A DNA stretch of 10,000 nucleotides, taken from positions 1 through 10,000 of the forward strand of contig VSJD01000262.1 in NCBI GenBank assembly GCA_008636095.1. The letters run 5' to 3'. Numbering within the stretch: the first letter of the stretch is position 1; the number at the start of each line of letters is the position of its first letter. Positions 1-6,546 of this stretch are shown here, piece after piece. A model generated the notes under the pieces. The model had not been told where the DNA came from. It made no database searches and saw nothing but the letters and a program-made list of their open reading frames with translations. The position numbers and the translations under genes are program-made. Origin of the DNA: Kiritimatiellota bacterium. GTDB taxonomy: Bacteria; Verrucomicrobiota; Kiritimatiellia; JAAZAB01.

Positions 1-540
1 ATTGGTCCATCTACTCGTTGGCGAACGGAATCCTCCTCCTCAACGCTGGCGTCTGGGGTGGGGCGGATTACATCCCGGTGCCCGGGGACTATGATGGTGA
101 CGGCAAGGCCGACTTGGCCGTGTATAGTGCCGGCTATTGGTCCATCTACTCGTTGGCGAACGGAATCCTCCTCCTCAACGCTGGCGTCTGGGGTGGGGCG
201 GATTACATCCCGGTGCCCGGGGACTATGATGGTGACGGCAAGGCCGACTTGGCCGTGTATAGTGCCGGCTATTGGTCCATCTACTCGTTGGCGAACGGAA
301 TCCTCCTCCTCAACGCTGGCGTCTGGGGTGGGGCGGATTACATCCCGGTGCCCGGGGACTATGATGGTGACGGCAAGGCCGACTTGGCCGTGTATAGTGC
401 CGGCTATTGGTCCATCTACTCGTTGGCGAACGGAATCCTCCTCCTCAACGCTGGCGTCTGGGGTGGGGCGGATTACATCCCGGTGCCCGGGGACTATGAT
501 GGTGACGGCAAGTCCGACTTGGCGGTGTATAATGACGGCG
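1..540 (+). repeat. Tandem array of 135-bp repeats, four units
   Basis: Four consecutive 135-bp units begin at 1, 136, 271 and 406. Units 1 to 3 are identical base for base. Unit 4 is identical until about 511 and then carries five substitutions in its last 28 bases. A fifth, partial and more diverged unit runs from 541 to the stop codon at 626. The array continues off the left edge. Each unit encodes 45 residues, so copy-number change keeps the frame. Identity including synonymous positions points to very recent duplication or ongoing homogenisation. Copy number in an assembly is easily miscounted here. Confidence 0.97.
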
Positions 541-626
541 ATTGGTCCATCTACTCGTTGGCGAACGGAATCATCCGCCTCAACGGTAGCGCCTGGGGCG
601 GGCCGGATTGGATCCCGGTGCGTTAA
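3..626 (+). CDS. FG-GAP/VCBS repeat protein, C-terminal part (5' truncated by window edge)
   Basis: The reading frame is open from the left edge and ends at TAA 624-626, so only the last 207 residues are visible. The 45-residue unit contains the calcium-loop core PGDYDGDGKADLAVY (DxDxDG pattern) followed by a W-S-I-Y strand and an aromatic/glycine segment G-V-W-G-G-A-D-Y. This is the signature of FG-GAP/VCBS repeats, which fold as beta-propeller blades and are usual in large secreted or surface proteins. The protein stops after a partial fifth unit, just before its calcium loop, which may be the natural end of a propeller. No sorting signal, transmembrane segment or anchor is visible at the C-terminus. 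The TTG at 18 is only a codon inside a repeat; the true start lies outside the window. Function beyond surface/adhesion or polysaccharide binding cannot be said. A second long frame through the array (58-750) is open only because the repeat lacks stops in that phase. Confidence 0.9.
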   Translation, partial: WSIYSLANGILLLNAGVWGGADYIPVPGDYDGDGKADLAVYSAGYWSIYSLANGILLLNAGVWGGADYIPVPGDYDGDGKADLAVYSAGYWSIYSLANGILLLNAGVWGGADYIPVPGDYDGDGKADLAVYSAGYWSIYSLANGILLLNAGVWGGADYIPVPGDYDGDGKSDLAVYNDGDWSIYSLANGIIRLNGSAWGGPDWIPVR

Positions 627-634
627 TATTGTCT

Positions 635-669
635 GTGGATGTTTCCACCAGCCTGTCCCTTGGGGACGG
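635..669 (+). terminator. Two adjacent hairpins after the FG-GAP gene
   Basis: Nine bases after the stop codon, GTGGA (635-639) pairs with TCCAC (644-648). A second stem, CTGTCCC (653-659) with GGGACGG (663-669), follows with one T-G pair and a TTG loop. There is no T-tract, so this is at best a weak or factor-dependent terminator; it may also protect the 3' end. Confidence 0.3.
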
Positions 670-780
670 TTACGGACAGAGACCCATTCGGCAAGGATAT
701 GCCCCAAAGTAGAACACAGTTCGCTTTGGGTTCAAGAGAAGGATCTTTGATTCTAGCGAAGCGGAGAGAGAAACAAGGGA

Positions 781-848
781 GGCAGTGCAGTAGAAGCTTG
801 AAACTTCGCTTCACTGCACCGCCCAGTAGTGAACTTTGTTCTACTGCG
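781..848. repeat. Dispersed double-hairpin repeat, copy 1
   Basis: The left arm GTGCAGTAGAAGC (785-797) pairs with GCTTCACTGCAC (808-819), leaving one bulged A. A shorter second stem involving AGTGAAC and GTTCTACT lies at about 825-845. The same modules in the same order occur at 7581-7674, where the loop between the first arms is longer. This behaves like a REP/BIME-type intergenic palindromic element. Family membership in the genome cannot be tested from one window. Confidence 0.75.
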
Positions 849-980
849 TGGCTCCGCAAGCCGCTACCTGATACGAACTTTGAACTCAACCACATCCTCA
901 TTGGCATCTCCTATGCAAGGTGGGGAGCACAGCCGTTCATCGTCCATCCGTTCCGGTATCCGGAAGCCGCCTGCAATGAT

Positions 981-1313
981 ATGGAAGCCCAACCGGATAT
1001 TGAAAATACATCTGAATTTGGCATCCTGAATCCTGTCCGGCTGGCCCTGGAATGGCAAGCCATGCTGGCCAAGGACAAAGCGCTTACAAAGGCCGAAATT
1101 GCCAGGAAAACGGATGTTTCCCGTGCCCGCGTGACTCAGATTATGAATCTCCTCAATCTGCCAAAAGACATTCTTGCCCATTTTTCTTCCCCGCCAGCCG
1201 GAGACGATCTTCGCCCATTTTCCGAAAGGAATCTAAGGAACATTCTGGCTATGAAAAACACTGCCGCCAAACTCACCGCATTCCAGCAACTGCGCCAGCA
1301 GCGCCTGCGATAA
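981..1313 (+). CDS. Small ParB-like helix-turn-helix protein (orphan, recombinase-associated type)
   Basis: This 110-residue protein has a clear HTH at about residues 34-60: LTKAEIARKTDVSRARVTQI followed by MNLLNLP. It resembles the KorB/ParB-type HTH, in which the recognition helix is followed by a leucine-rich helix. Proteins with this arrangement are common in Planctomycetes and Verrucomicrobia/Lentisphaerae, usually immediately downstream of a large serine recombinase gene; that association is from memory. No recombinase lies upstream here, so the gene looks like an orphan of a decayed mobile element or a free-standing regulator. The frame stays open upstream to 639, but that part crosses the palindromic repeat and looks non-coding, so ATG 981 is preferred. 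No strong Shine-Dalgarno precedes it. The C-terminus is basic and Gln-rich. DNA binding is likely; the target and role are unknown. The gene could also be a fragment of a larger protein. Confidence 0.6.
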   Translation: MEAQPDIENTSEFGILNPVRLALEWQAMLAKDKALTKAEIARKTDVSRARVTQIMNLLNLPKDILAHFSSPPAGDDLRPFSERNLRNILAMKNTAAKLTAFQQLRQQRLR

Positions 1314-1367
1314 TTGCGGATGAGTTCCAACTGTTCTTGTATCAGCCGTTGTCACACCTGTTTAAAT

Positions 1368-1383
1368 CATGCTCTTGAGCATG
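1368..1383. promoter_or_regulatory. 16-bp dyad upstream of the abiE operon
   Basis: CATGCTCTTGAGCATG has perfect 7-bp arms around a central TT. It lies 55 bp after the HTH gene and about 140 bp before the preferred abiEi start. It could be an operator or a short hairpin following the HTH gene. No T-tract follows. Confidence 0.3.
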
Positions 1384-1436
1384 CAAAATGAGTACCAACA
1401 GACCCAACCGTATGAAAATGCGGGGTAACTAAGAAT

Positions 1437-1478
1437 GTCTCGTTTTATCCGCCAGAAATAATTATTGCAAAAACGGAC
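1437..1478. promoter_or_regulatory. Nested inverted repeats just upstream of abiEi (candidate AbiEi operator)
   Basis: GTCTCGTTTT (1437-1446) is inverted as AAAAACGGAC (1469-1478) with one extra base in the left arm. Between the arms lies a perfect 10-bp palindrome, AATAATTATT (1457-1466). Characterised AbiEi antitoxins repress their own operon by binding inverted repeats in the promoter, so position and symmetry fit an autoregulatory operator. No convincing -35/-10 pair was identified, so the promoter itself is not placed. Confidence 0.35.
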
Positions 1479-1525
1479 ACAATATGTCTTACTATGCATT
1501 AAATAACACAGGTCGCAGGTCGAAA

Positions 1526-2338
1526 ATGAACGCCAAGGATCAACCAAATAAATCACTTTCCGAATGGGTGGATTACCGGCAGATGCGCGGGTTCTACACG
1601 TTTACTCGTGATGAAGCATTGGCTGCCTTGAAACTCAGCCAAATGGCTTTTGATCGTGCCATTTCCAGGTTGGTTGTGAAAAAGCGCTTGGCCCGTATCT
1701 ATCGTGGATTTTATGCCATCATACCGTTGGAGCATCGGGCCGCCGGGATCCTGCCGCCGGACTGGTTTATCAACGATTTGATGAAATACATAAAACGCCC
1801 GTTTTATGTCGGCGTGCTATCCGCCGCCGCTTATCACGGTGCGTCCCACCAAAAAGTTCAAGCATACCATGTTGTGACGGACCGCCCTATGCGGGATATC
1901 CGATGTCGGGGCGTAGCGATCCGTTTTTTCCGCAAGACCAATATCGCGGCAACACCGCGTGAACAGATGAAGGGGTATGTAGGGTATCTGCCGGTTTCCA
2001 CGCCGGAAGCGACGGCGCTGGATGTGGTGCGCTATTATCGCCGTGCTGGCGGCCTGGGACGTGTGTTGACCGTTCTCCAGGAGCTTCACGAAAAGATCGA
2101 TCCCCGCCGGCTGATTCAATCCGCGAAGACGGATGATTGCCTGTCCTGTGCGCAAAGGCTCGGGTGGTTTCTGGAACAAACGGAGTTTGCAGGCAAAGCG
2201 GCCAAATTTCATGACTGGATGGCAAAACAAGCACCCTTACCGGTCCGGCTTAATCCATCGCTGCCGATCAAGGGGTCTAAACGGGATAAACGCTGGAATG
2301 TGTGGCTCAATACGGATGTTGAAGGGGACTTAACGTGA
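1526..2338 (+). CDS. abiEi: AbiEi-family antitoxin / transcriptional regulator of an AbiE toxin-antitoxin system
   Basis: This 270-residue protein has an N-terminal winged-helix region at about residues 11-68 (LSEWVDYRQMRGFYTFTRDE, then a helix leading to RGFYAIIPLEHR). An AbiEi C-terminal domain follows at about 79-260, with DWFINDLMKYIKRPFYVGVL, SAAAYHGASHQ and VSTPEATALDVVRYYRRAGG. The length is usual for the family. In studied systems AbiEi both represses the operon and counteracts the AbiEii toxin, giving abortive infection and plasmid stabilisation. The stop codon overlaps the GTG start of the toxin gene by four bases (GTGA), implying translational coupling. ATG 1526 is preferred because the conserved domain begins ten residues later and a GCAGG-like ribosome site precedes it. 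ATG 1484, in frame, would add 14 residues with no family resemblance and would abut the inverted repeats. Confidence 0.9.
   Translation: MNAKDQPNKSLSEWVDYRQMRGFYTFTRDEALAALKLSQMAFDRAISRLVVKKRLARIYRGFYAIIPLEHRAAGILPPDWFINDLMKYIKRPFYVGVLSAAAYHGASHQKVQAYHVVTDRPMRDIRCRGVAIRFFRKTNIAATPREQMKGYVGYLPVSTPEATALDVVRYYRRAGGLGRVLTVLQELHEKIDPRRLIQSAKTDDCLSCAQRLGWFLEQTEFAGKAAKFHDWMAKQAPLPVRLNPSLPIKGSKRDKRWNVWLNTDVEGDLT
2322..2327 (+). promoter_or_regulatory. Ribosome binding site for abiEii
   Basis: AAGGGG inside the 3' end of abiEi lies 7 bases before GTG 2335. It supports the GTG start and coupled translation of toxin and antitoxin. Confidence 0.6.
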
Positions 2339-3135
2339 TTCCGATTCCGTTCATTACTGAGTGGAAGGCATCTGTGCCATGGAAATACGAAAGCATGGTT
2401 GAGCAGGACCTGATCATCAGCCGTGCTCTGGTTAATCTTTTTGCCCATCCGGCGTTGTCAGCCCAGTTGGCGTTCCGCGGTGGTACGGCTCTGCATAAAA
2501 TCCGCCTCTCGCCGCCGGCGCGTTACTCTGAAGATATTGACCTTGTTCAGATGGTTCCCGGTCCTATCGGACCGATTTTTGATGCCGTTCGCGAGGTCTT
2601 GATGCCGTTTCTTGGTAAACCACAGCGGAAACAGGGACCGGGAGTTGTCAACCTGATCTTCAGGATGCAATCCGAATCGCCGCCGGTCACGCCATTACGT
2701 TTGAAAGTGGAGATCAATTCGCGAGAGCATTTTTCAGTTCTTGGTCTGGAAAAATGTCCTTTCAGCGTGAAATCACGATGGTTCAATGGCCGTTGCGAAA
2801 TCCCGATTTTCCGGCTGGAAGAATTGTTGGGCACCAAGCTCCGGGCCTTGTATCAGCGCAGGAAAGGGCGAGACCTTTTTGATTTGTGGCTTGGATTGAC
2901 GCAAGGACAAGCGGAACCGATGCGGATCATCCAATGCTTCCACCGGTATATGTCGGTATCAGGATTGCGCGTGACGGCCAGGGAATACCTATTGAACATG
3001 GAGAGCAAGGTTCTCAGACCAGAATTCCTTCAGGATACCGACGACCTATTACGTGACGGAATTGCGTATTCCCATCGGGAGGCATACGAACTCTTGAAAC
3101 AAGATGTCTTGTCCCACCTGGATGACGTCGGGTAA
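2335..3135 (+). CDS. abiEii: AbiEii/AbiGii-family nucleotidyltransferase toxin
   Basis: This 266-residue protein shows the DNA-polymerase-beta-type nucleotidyltransferase fold motifs of AbiEii toxins. They are FRGGTALHK (residues 47-55, the GG-T/S motif), RYSEDIDLV (63-71, the paired metal-binding Asp67 and Asp69), LKVEINSRE (123-131, a likely third acidic residue Glu126), and the family block GTKLRALYQRRKGRDLFDLW (166-185). Characterised relatives transfer nucleotides; the related MenT toxins modify tRNA acceptor ends, so translation arrest is a reasonable but unproven outcome here. All motifs are intact, so the toxin is expected to be active. GTG start, an AAGGGG ribosome site and a 4-base overlap with abiEi place it in a two-gene operon. 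The gene ends only 28 bp from the end of the convergent TOTE gene. Length is close to the family norm. Confidence 0.92.
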   Translation: MIPIPFITEWKASVPWKYESMVEQDLIISRALVNLFAHPALSAQLAFRGGTALHKIRLSPPARYSEDIDLVQMVPGPIGPIFDAVREVLMPFLGKPQRKQGPGVVNLIFRMQSESPPVTPLRLKVEINSREHFSVLGLEKCPFSVKSRWFNGRCEIPIFRLEELLGTKLRALYQRRKGRDLFDLWLGLTQGQAEPMRIIQCFHRYMSVSGLRVTAREYLLNMESKVLRPEFLQDTDDLLRDGIAYSHREAYELLKQDVLSHLDDVG

Positions 3136-3163
3136 TCAGTCCACAGGCAACTCCACATTCAGA

Positions 3164-5626
3164 CTACAAATTCAGGGATGGTCCATCCGGAAGCGACATC
3201 TTTGCCGGAGATTTACTGTCCTCCAGTTCATACCCCATGGCGGCATACCCCTTCTTTCGCTTCTCGAACATGCGGCGGGCAATCGGAATATTGGCATCTA
3301 CGTAATCATAGATGACGACTTCATGCTTGGCATGGTGAAGGCGATGCAAGCGGCCGGCGTACTGTTGAAGCGTGCCTTTCCATGATATTGGCATTGTCAG
3401 AAACAGGCAGTCCAGGCGCGAGTCATCGAAGCCTTCCCCGATGTATCTGCCGGTAGAAAGCAGAATGCGGGACTCGTTCTCTGGTACGGCGGCCAATCTG
3501 GCCATGATTGCCCGAAGCTGTTTGATCCCCATGTTCCCGTGGAGAATGATCAGGTGCCGGGCAACTGGTGCGAGGCGCTCCGCCAGGGTGGCCAAATGCT
3601 CACGGCGTTCGGTCAGCACTAAAGGCGTCTTCCCCTCAGCGATGGACGCGCGAATATCATTGACGATCAGGCTTGTCCGGTTCTCGTCATTCATGATGGC
3701 CGTGTAGATGTCTTGCATTTGAATCTGCTCTTCAGGGCCAACTGTATCAGTCCCGGTCAATCGAGTGACGACACGATGGGCGAAAAGTCCATGTTGGGCG
3801 GACTGTTTGCCGCTTAACGCGTAGCGGATGGGACCGCATTGCATAAAAATGATGGGGTGATGGCCGTCTTTCCGTGTGGGTGTCGCCGTCAATCCCGTAA
3901 TGTACCAGGCACGCACCTGACGAAGGACCAGATCATATGTTACCGCCGATCCATGATGGCATTCGTCGAGAATAACATGCCCATACTCCGCTACCGTGTC
4001 GGCTACGGTGCCTTGCCGTATCAACGATTGGATCATGGCCACATCAATCAGTCCTGTGGGCTTCCGTTTACCGCCCCCAATCAGCCCGATGGATTCCAGT
4101 GGGAGATCCAAAAACGTGGCCAGCCGTTGCCGCCACTGGTCCATCAACTGTTGCCGACAAACTAGGATCAGCGTGTTAACGCCTCGGTTGGCGATGATTT
4201 TTGCCCCGACAACGGTTTTGCCGAAAGCCGGTGGCGCCGAGATCACACCAAGGTCATAGTCACAAATCGCTTTAACCGCTTGTTCTTGTTCCGGCGATAA
4301 CATGCCCCGGAATTGAACGTGCAACAGTTTCCCTGTGCATCGCTTATCCGACACAACAATACGAATTCCCAACTCGATAAAAAGTGATGTCACGTCATCC
4401 AAACATGCCCGTGGCAAGGCAATGTATTTCTCCAACATCTCCGCGCATGAGATAATCCGGGGTTTTCCAAACGTGGATTGCTGCATGGCCTGCGCCCGGT
4501 AGAATTCCGGGTTTTGAATGGCGGCTAACCGGATTAGTCGATTAATCAGGCCGGATGGCAATGTTGCCTTCGGTATAAACAACATATTGGAATACACGAT
4601 TTCAATCTTTGATGGCAGCGGCCCGATTATAGGCGTCTGTTTGTGTCCCGAGGGCGGGGTATTCCAGGGTTGCTCGTCATCTTCGTTGATCACCGCCCGG
4701 ACACCCAATATACGCCCACGTCGCGCGGCGTCTTCCTTGATTGCCCGGACTACGGTTTCGGGCAAAAGTCGAACTGTCTTCAGAAACGCCCATTGATCGG
4801 CATAAGGGGTAAATTGATCGTCGATAAACAGGCTGTTACAGGATCGAGTTGGCTCCGCTTGCAATGGAAGTGCTATCAGATTGCCGAACTGGCCCTTAGG
4901 CATGGTGTCCTGGCTGGGAAACAACCGGTCATAGGAATCTAAGCCGATTTGATGACGGGTATCCATGGTTTCCGTCAATAGTGCACACCCGAAACGCCGG
5001 GCCAGCCGCGCGGGAAGGGGGCGTTCAAAGAAAAACCAAACGTGAGCACCATTGCCGGACCGGGACCGTTCCATAGCATAGGTTATTTTATGCCGATTAC
5101 ATACCCGGGTAAATGCAGCGACATCCTCCATCCATGTGCTCTTATCGAAATCCACAGCCAGGAAATGGCAGGTCTCATTTTGCAGAAGAGGATAGACGCC
5201 GATGGTCATGCGACCGGAGAGATGCTGACGGATGTGATCCGGAGTCAGCGGCACGTAATCCTTATGAAGACAATCATGGCATTTGCCTTTTGGCTTTGGA
5301 CAGACATTGCGCTTCCATTCATTTCTGCAAACGGGGGAATATCCGCTTTTCCCGGTTTGGCTTTTCCATCGCCTCGGGAACACATCCTCACGACCGCGAA
5401 AGAGGGCGGCGAATAACCGCACGTTGTCATCTGTCCAGCGGAGCGGCGGCCGAACCAACGAAGGGGGCGAAGATACAGGTGGATTTGATTGTGCGGCCGG
5501 CTGTTTTTCGAGTTGCCGGAGTAAATTCTCCAGCAATAATTTTTTAGATTCCAATTCGGACAATTGTCGCCGAACCGTAGCGATCTTATTTTGCACCATG
5601 ATGCCCTTGAGGTCGTTCGCTTCCAT
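3164..5626 (-). CDS. TOTE-type archaeo-eukaryotic primase fused to superfamily II helicase
   Basis: This is an 820-residue protein (counted from ATG 5626). Residues about 14-42 form a short coiled coil (SELESKKLLLENLLRQLEKQ). The AEP-like domain spans about 65-285. It holds a likely zinc knuckle (Cys100, Cys109, Cys116, Cys119), the catalytic FLAVDFD motif (Asp159, Asp161), RSRSGNGAHVW (His195) and GLDSYDRLFPSQD. The helicase half has Walker A APPAFGKT (464-471), DECH (554-557), LTATPTRKDG (TAT motif at 580-582) and motif VI QYAGRLHR (755-762). This architecture is the DEAD/DEAH-box helicase with TOTE conflict-system primase domain, predicted to act in defence or mobile-element conflict; its biochemistry is not well known. 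All catalytic motifs look intact. GTG 5656 and ATG 5599 (preceded by AAGGG) are alternative starts. No typical partner gene is adjacent, and its only close neighbour is the convergent AbiE pair. Confidence 0.9.
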   Translation of the reverse strand: MEANDLKGIMVQNKIATVRRQLSELESKKLLLENLLRQLEKQPAAQSNPPVSSPPSLVRPPLRWTDDNVRLFAALFRGREDVFPRRWKSQTGKSGYSPVCRNEWKRNVCPKPKGKCHDCLHKDYVPLTPDHIRQHLSGRMTIGVYPLLQNETCHFLAVDFDKSTWMEDVAAFTRVCNRHKITYAMERSRSGNGAHVWFFFERPLPARLARRFGCALLTETMDTRHQIGLDSYDRLFPSQDTMPKGQFGNLIALPLQAEPTRSCNSLFIDDQFTPYADQWAFLKTVRLLPETVVRAIKEDAARRGRILGVRAVINEDDEQPWNTPPSGHKQTPIIGPLPSKIEIVYSNMLFIPKATLPSGLINRLIRLAAIQNPEFYRAQAMQQSTFGKPRIISCAEMLEKYIALPRACLDDVTSLFIELGIRIVVSDKRCTGKLLHVQFRGMLSPEQEQAVKAICDYDLGVISAPPAFGKTVVGAKIIANRGVNTLILVCRQQLMDQWRQRLATFLDLPLESIGLIGGGKRKPTGLIDVAMIQSLIRQGTVADTVAEYGHVILDECHHGSAVTYDLVLRQVRAWYITGLTATPTRKDGHHPIIFMQCGPIRYALSGKQSAQHGLFAHRVVTRLTGTDTVGPEEQIQMQDIYTAIMNDENRTSLIVNDIRASIAEGKTPLVLTERREHLATLAERLAPVARHLIILHGNMGIKQLRAIMARLAAVPENESRILLSTGRYIGEGFDDSRLDCLFLTMPISWKGTLQQYAGRLHRLHHAKHEVVIYDYVDANIPIARRMFEKRKKGYAAMGYELEDSKSPAKMSLPDGPSLNL

Positions 5627-5636
5627 GACGACAAAT

Positions 5637-5840
5637 ATGCCTGATCTTACGATCACTTTCGAGTGGCATTATTCTTTTTGGATTACACGCGGACTAACAG
5701 TCTGGGTATGGAGATATGATATAATAGGAGGAGAGCCGCCTGAAGTAATTCTTGGTCGTCGCGGAAACAACAGTGTCGGTAAAGTTCGTATCCTGTTTGC
5801 ACCCTCAAGTGCTACATGCGAACTTTTCATGAGTGCTTGA
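5637..5840 (+). CDS. Possible small Trp-rich protein divergent from the TOTE gene
   Basis: The 67-residue frame starts at ATG 5637, ten bases from the divergent TOTE ATG, and ends at TGA 5838-5840. The translation looks protein-like. It begins MPDLTITFEWHYSFW, continues with a beta-strand-like segment LTVWVWRYDIIGGEPP, and then EVILGRRGNNSVGKVRI. Four tryptophans occur within residues 10-25. No Shine-Dalgarno precedes the start and I recognise no family. If real, it would be divergent from the TOTE gene with almost no space for promoters, so one of the two starts may be placed wrongly. It may equally be a chance frame or the tail of a decayed gene. Confidence 0.33.
   Translation: MPDLTITFEWHYSFWITRGLTVWVWRYDIIGGEPPEVILGRRGNNSVGKVRILFAPSSATCELFMSA
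5721..5748 (-). promoter_or_regulatory. Weak candidate promoter for the TOTE gene
   Basis: On the minus strand TTACTT (5748-5743) and TATTAT (5726-5721) are separated by 16 bases, about 95 bases before ATG 5626. The -35 match is poor and the site lies inside the small plus-strand ORF at 5637-5840, so if that ORF is real this promoter would be intragenic. Confidence 0.2.
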
Positions 5841-6174
5841 TGGTGGGTTACCGTGGAACAACTTGAAAATCAACGGGAAGCGAAGATGTGCCCAAAAAGG
5901 TCGTATTTGATACTGCTTGGCTCCTCGGACTAACCACAACTATAACCTGCCGTAAATGATTAAATTAGAATGATTTGTGAGGATGGCAGTGGATGCTATT
6001 TTAGGCAGTTATTCATTTAACGGGGAAAATATTCTCTTTGCAGCCATCTTGTAACCAAAAAATTCACAATATTAAAACCAAATTTAATGCTGTTAATGAT
6101 GGCTTCCGGCATCAGCGATTCATCGTCAGCATCACTTGGATTGGATGGGTTACCAGCAACAACACAAGAACCTA
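5841..6174. other. AT-rich intergenic stretch without a supported gene
   Basis: All frames are broken by stops every few dozen codons. Short phrases that look protein-like (for example a 26-codon frame from GTG 5853) are too short to support. A 60-codon minus-strand frame at 6017-6199 has no recognisable content. The sequence GGCTCCTCGG at 5919-5928 matches the 3' end of the tRNA-Asn gene at 6892. Confidence 0.5.
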
Positions 6175-6546
6175 ATGATTGGTTTGGCGAAGGTAGCAAA
6201 AGAGATGGATGAAGATACGGCTAATCATTTGCAGAATATAGCACAGCATATCAAATCCCTGAAAGCCCAGTCAGAGGAGCAAAAGGCAGAACTGGAACGC
6301 TGGGAAAAAAAGCAGGCTACGGAACCCAAGATTGCAAACATCCTGAAAAATTCAAAGAAAAGCATCAAGGAACTGCCGCCGCAACAGCAGATCCAACTGA
6401 TTAAACAACTGCTGATTGGAATTGCATTGACCCAGAACACCATCAAACTTGACCCCCGTTTAGGCAAGCCCATCACAGGCAACATCAGAAAGAATCCACA
6501 GTGGAGTAGCCATCCTTACAGTTACCTTGACCTTGATTGGGAATAA
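6175..6546 (+). pseudogene. Probable C-terminal remnant of a large serine recombinase
   Basis: This 123-residue frame (from ATG 6175; ATG 6145 and TTG 6136 are alternatives) is a charged coiled coil over about residues 10-60, including AELERWEKKQ. A helical segment KSIKELPPQQQIQLIKQLLI follows, then a short beta-like tail IALTQNTIKLDP. Large serine recombinases of transposons and phages typically end with such a coiled coil followed by an L-[PT]-x-E-[KR]-x-x-L-I-x-x-L-hydrophobic segment and a strand. The catalytic resolvase domain, the recombinase domain and the Cys-rich zinc ribbon that should precede it are all absent; a TGA at 6097-6099 closes the frame upstream. It could instead be a free-standing small coiled-coil protein. 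The resemblance is by pattern only. Confidence 0.4.

Larger units (their letters stand above)
627..980. other. Intergenic stretch without a supported gene
   Basis: Open frames cross this stretch, but their translations (Arg/Ser-rich, running straight through a palindromic repeat) do not look like protein. Contents seen: paired hairpins just after the FG-GAP gene, a purine-rich stretch near 735-780, and the double-hairpin repeat at 781-848. No RNA gene was recognised. Confidence 0.6.

Noticed and set aside
58..750. Long open frame of 230 codons overlapping the FG-GAP gene
   Set aside because: It is open only because the 135-bp repeat has no stop in this phase; composition is Arg/Ser/Pro-rich with no motif, and the overlapping frame carries clear calcium-binding FG-GAP repeats.
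639..980. N-terminal extension of the HTH protein frame back to 639
   Set aside because: It runs through the palindromic repeat at 781-848 and has no family resemblance; the conserved part begins after ATG 981.
5720..5731. Perfect TATAAT followed at once by AGGAGG on the plus strand
   Set aside because: No -35 box lies at a suitable distance, the AGGAGG is too close to the -10 to be in a usable leader, and no start codon follows at the right spacing.
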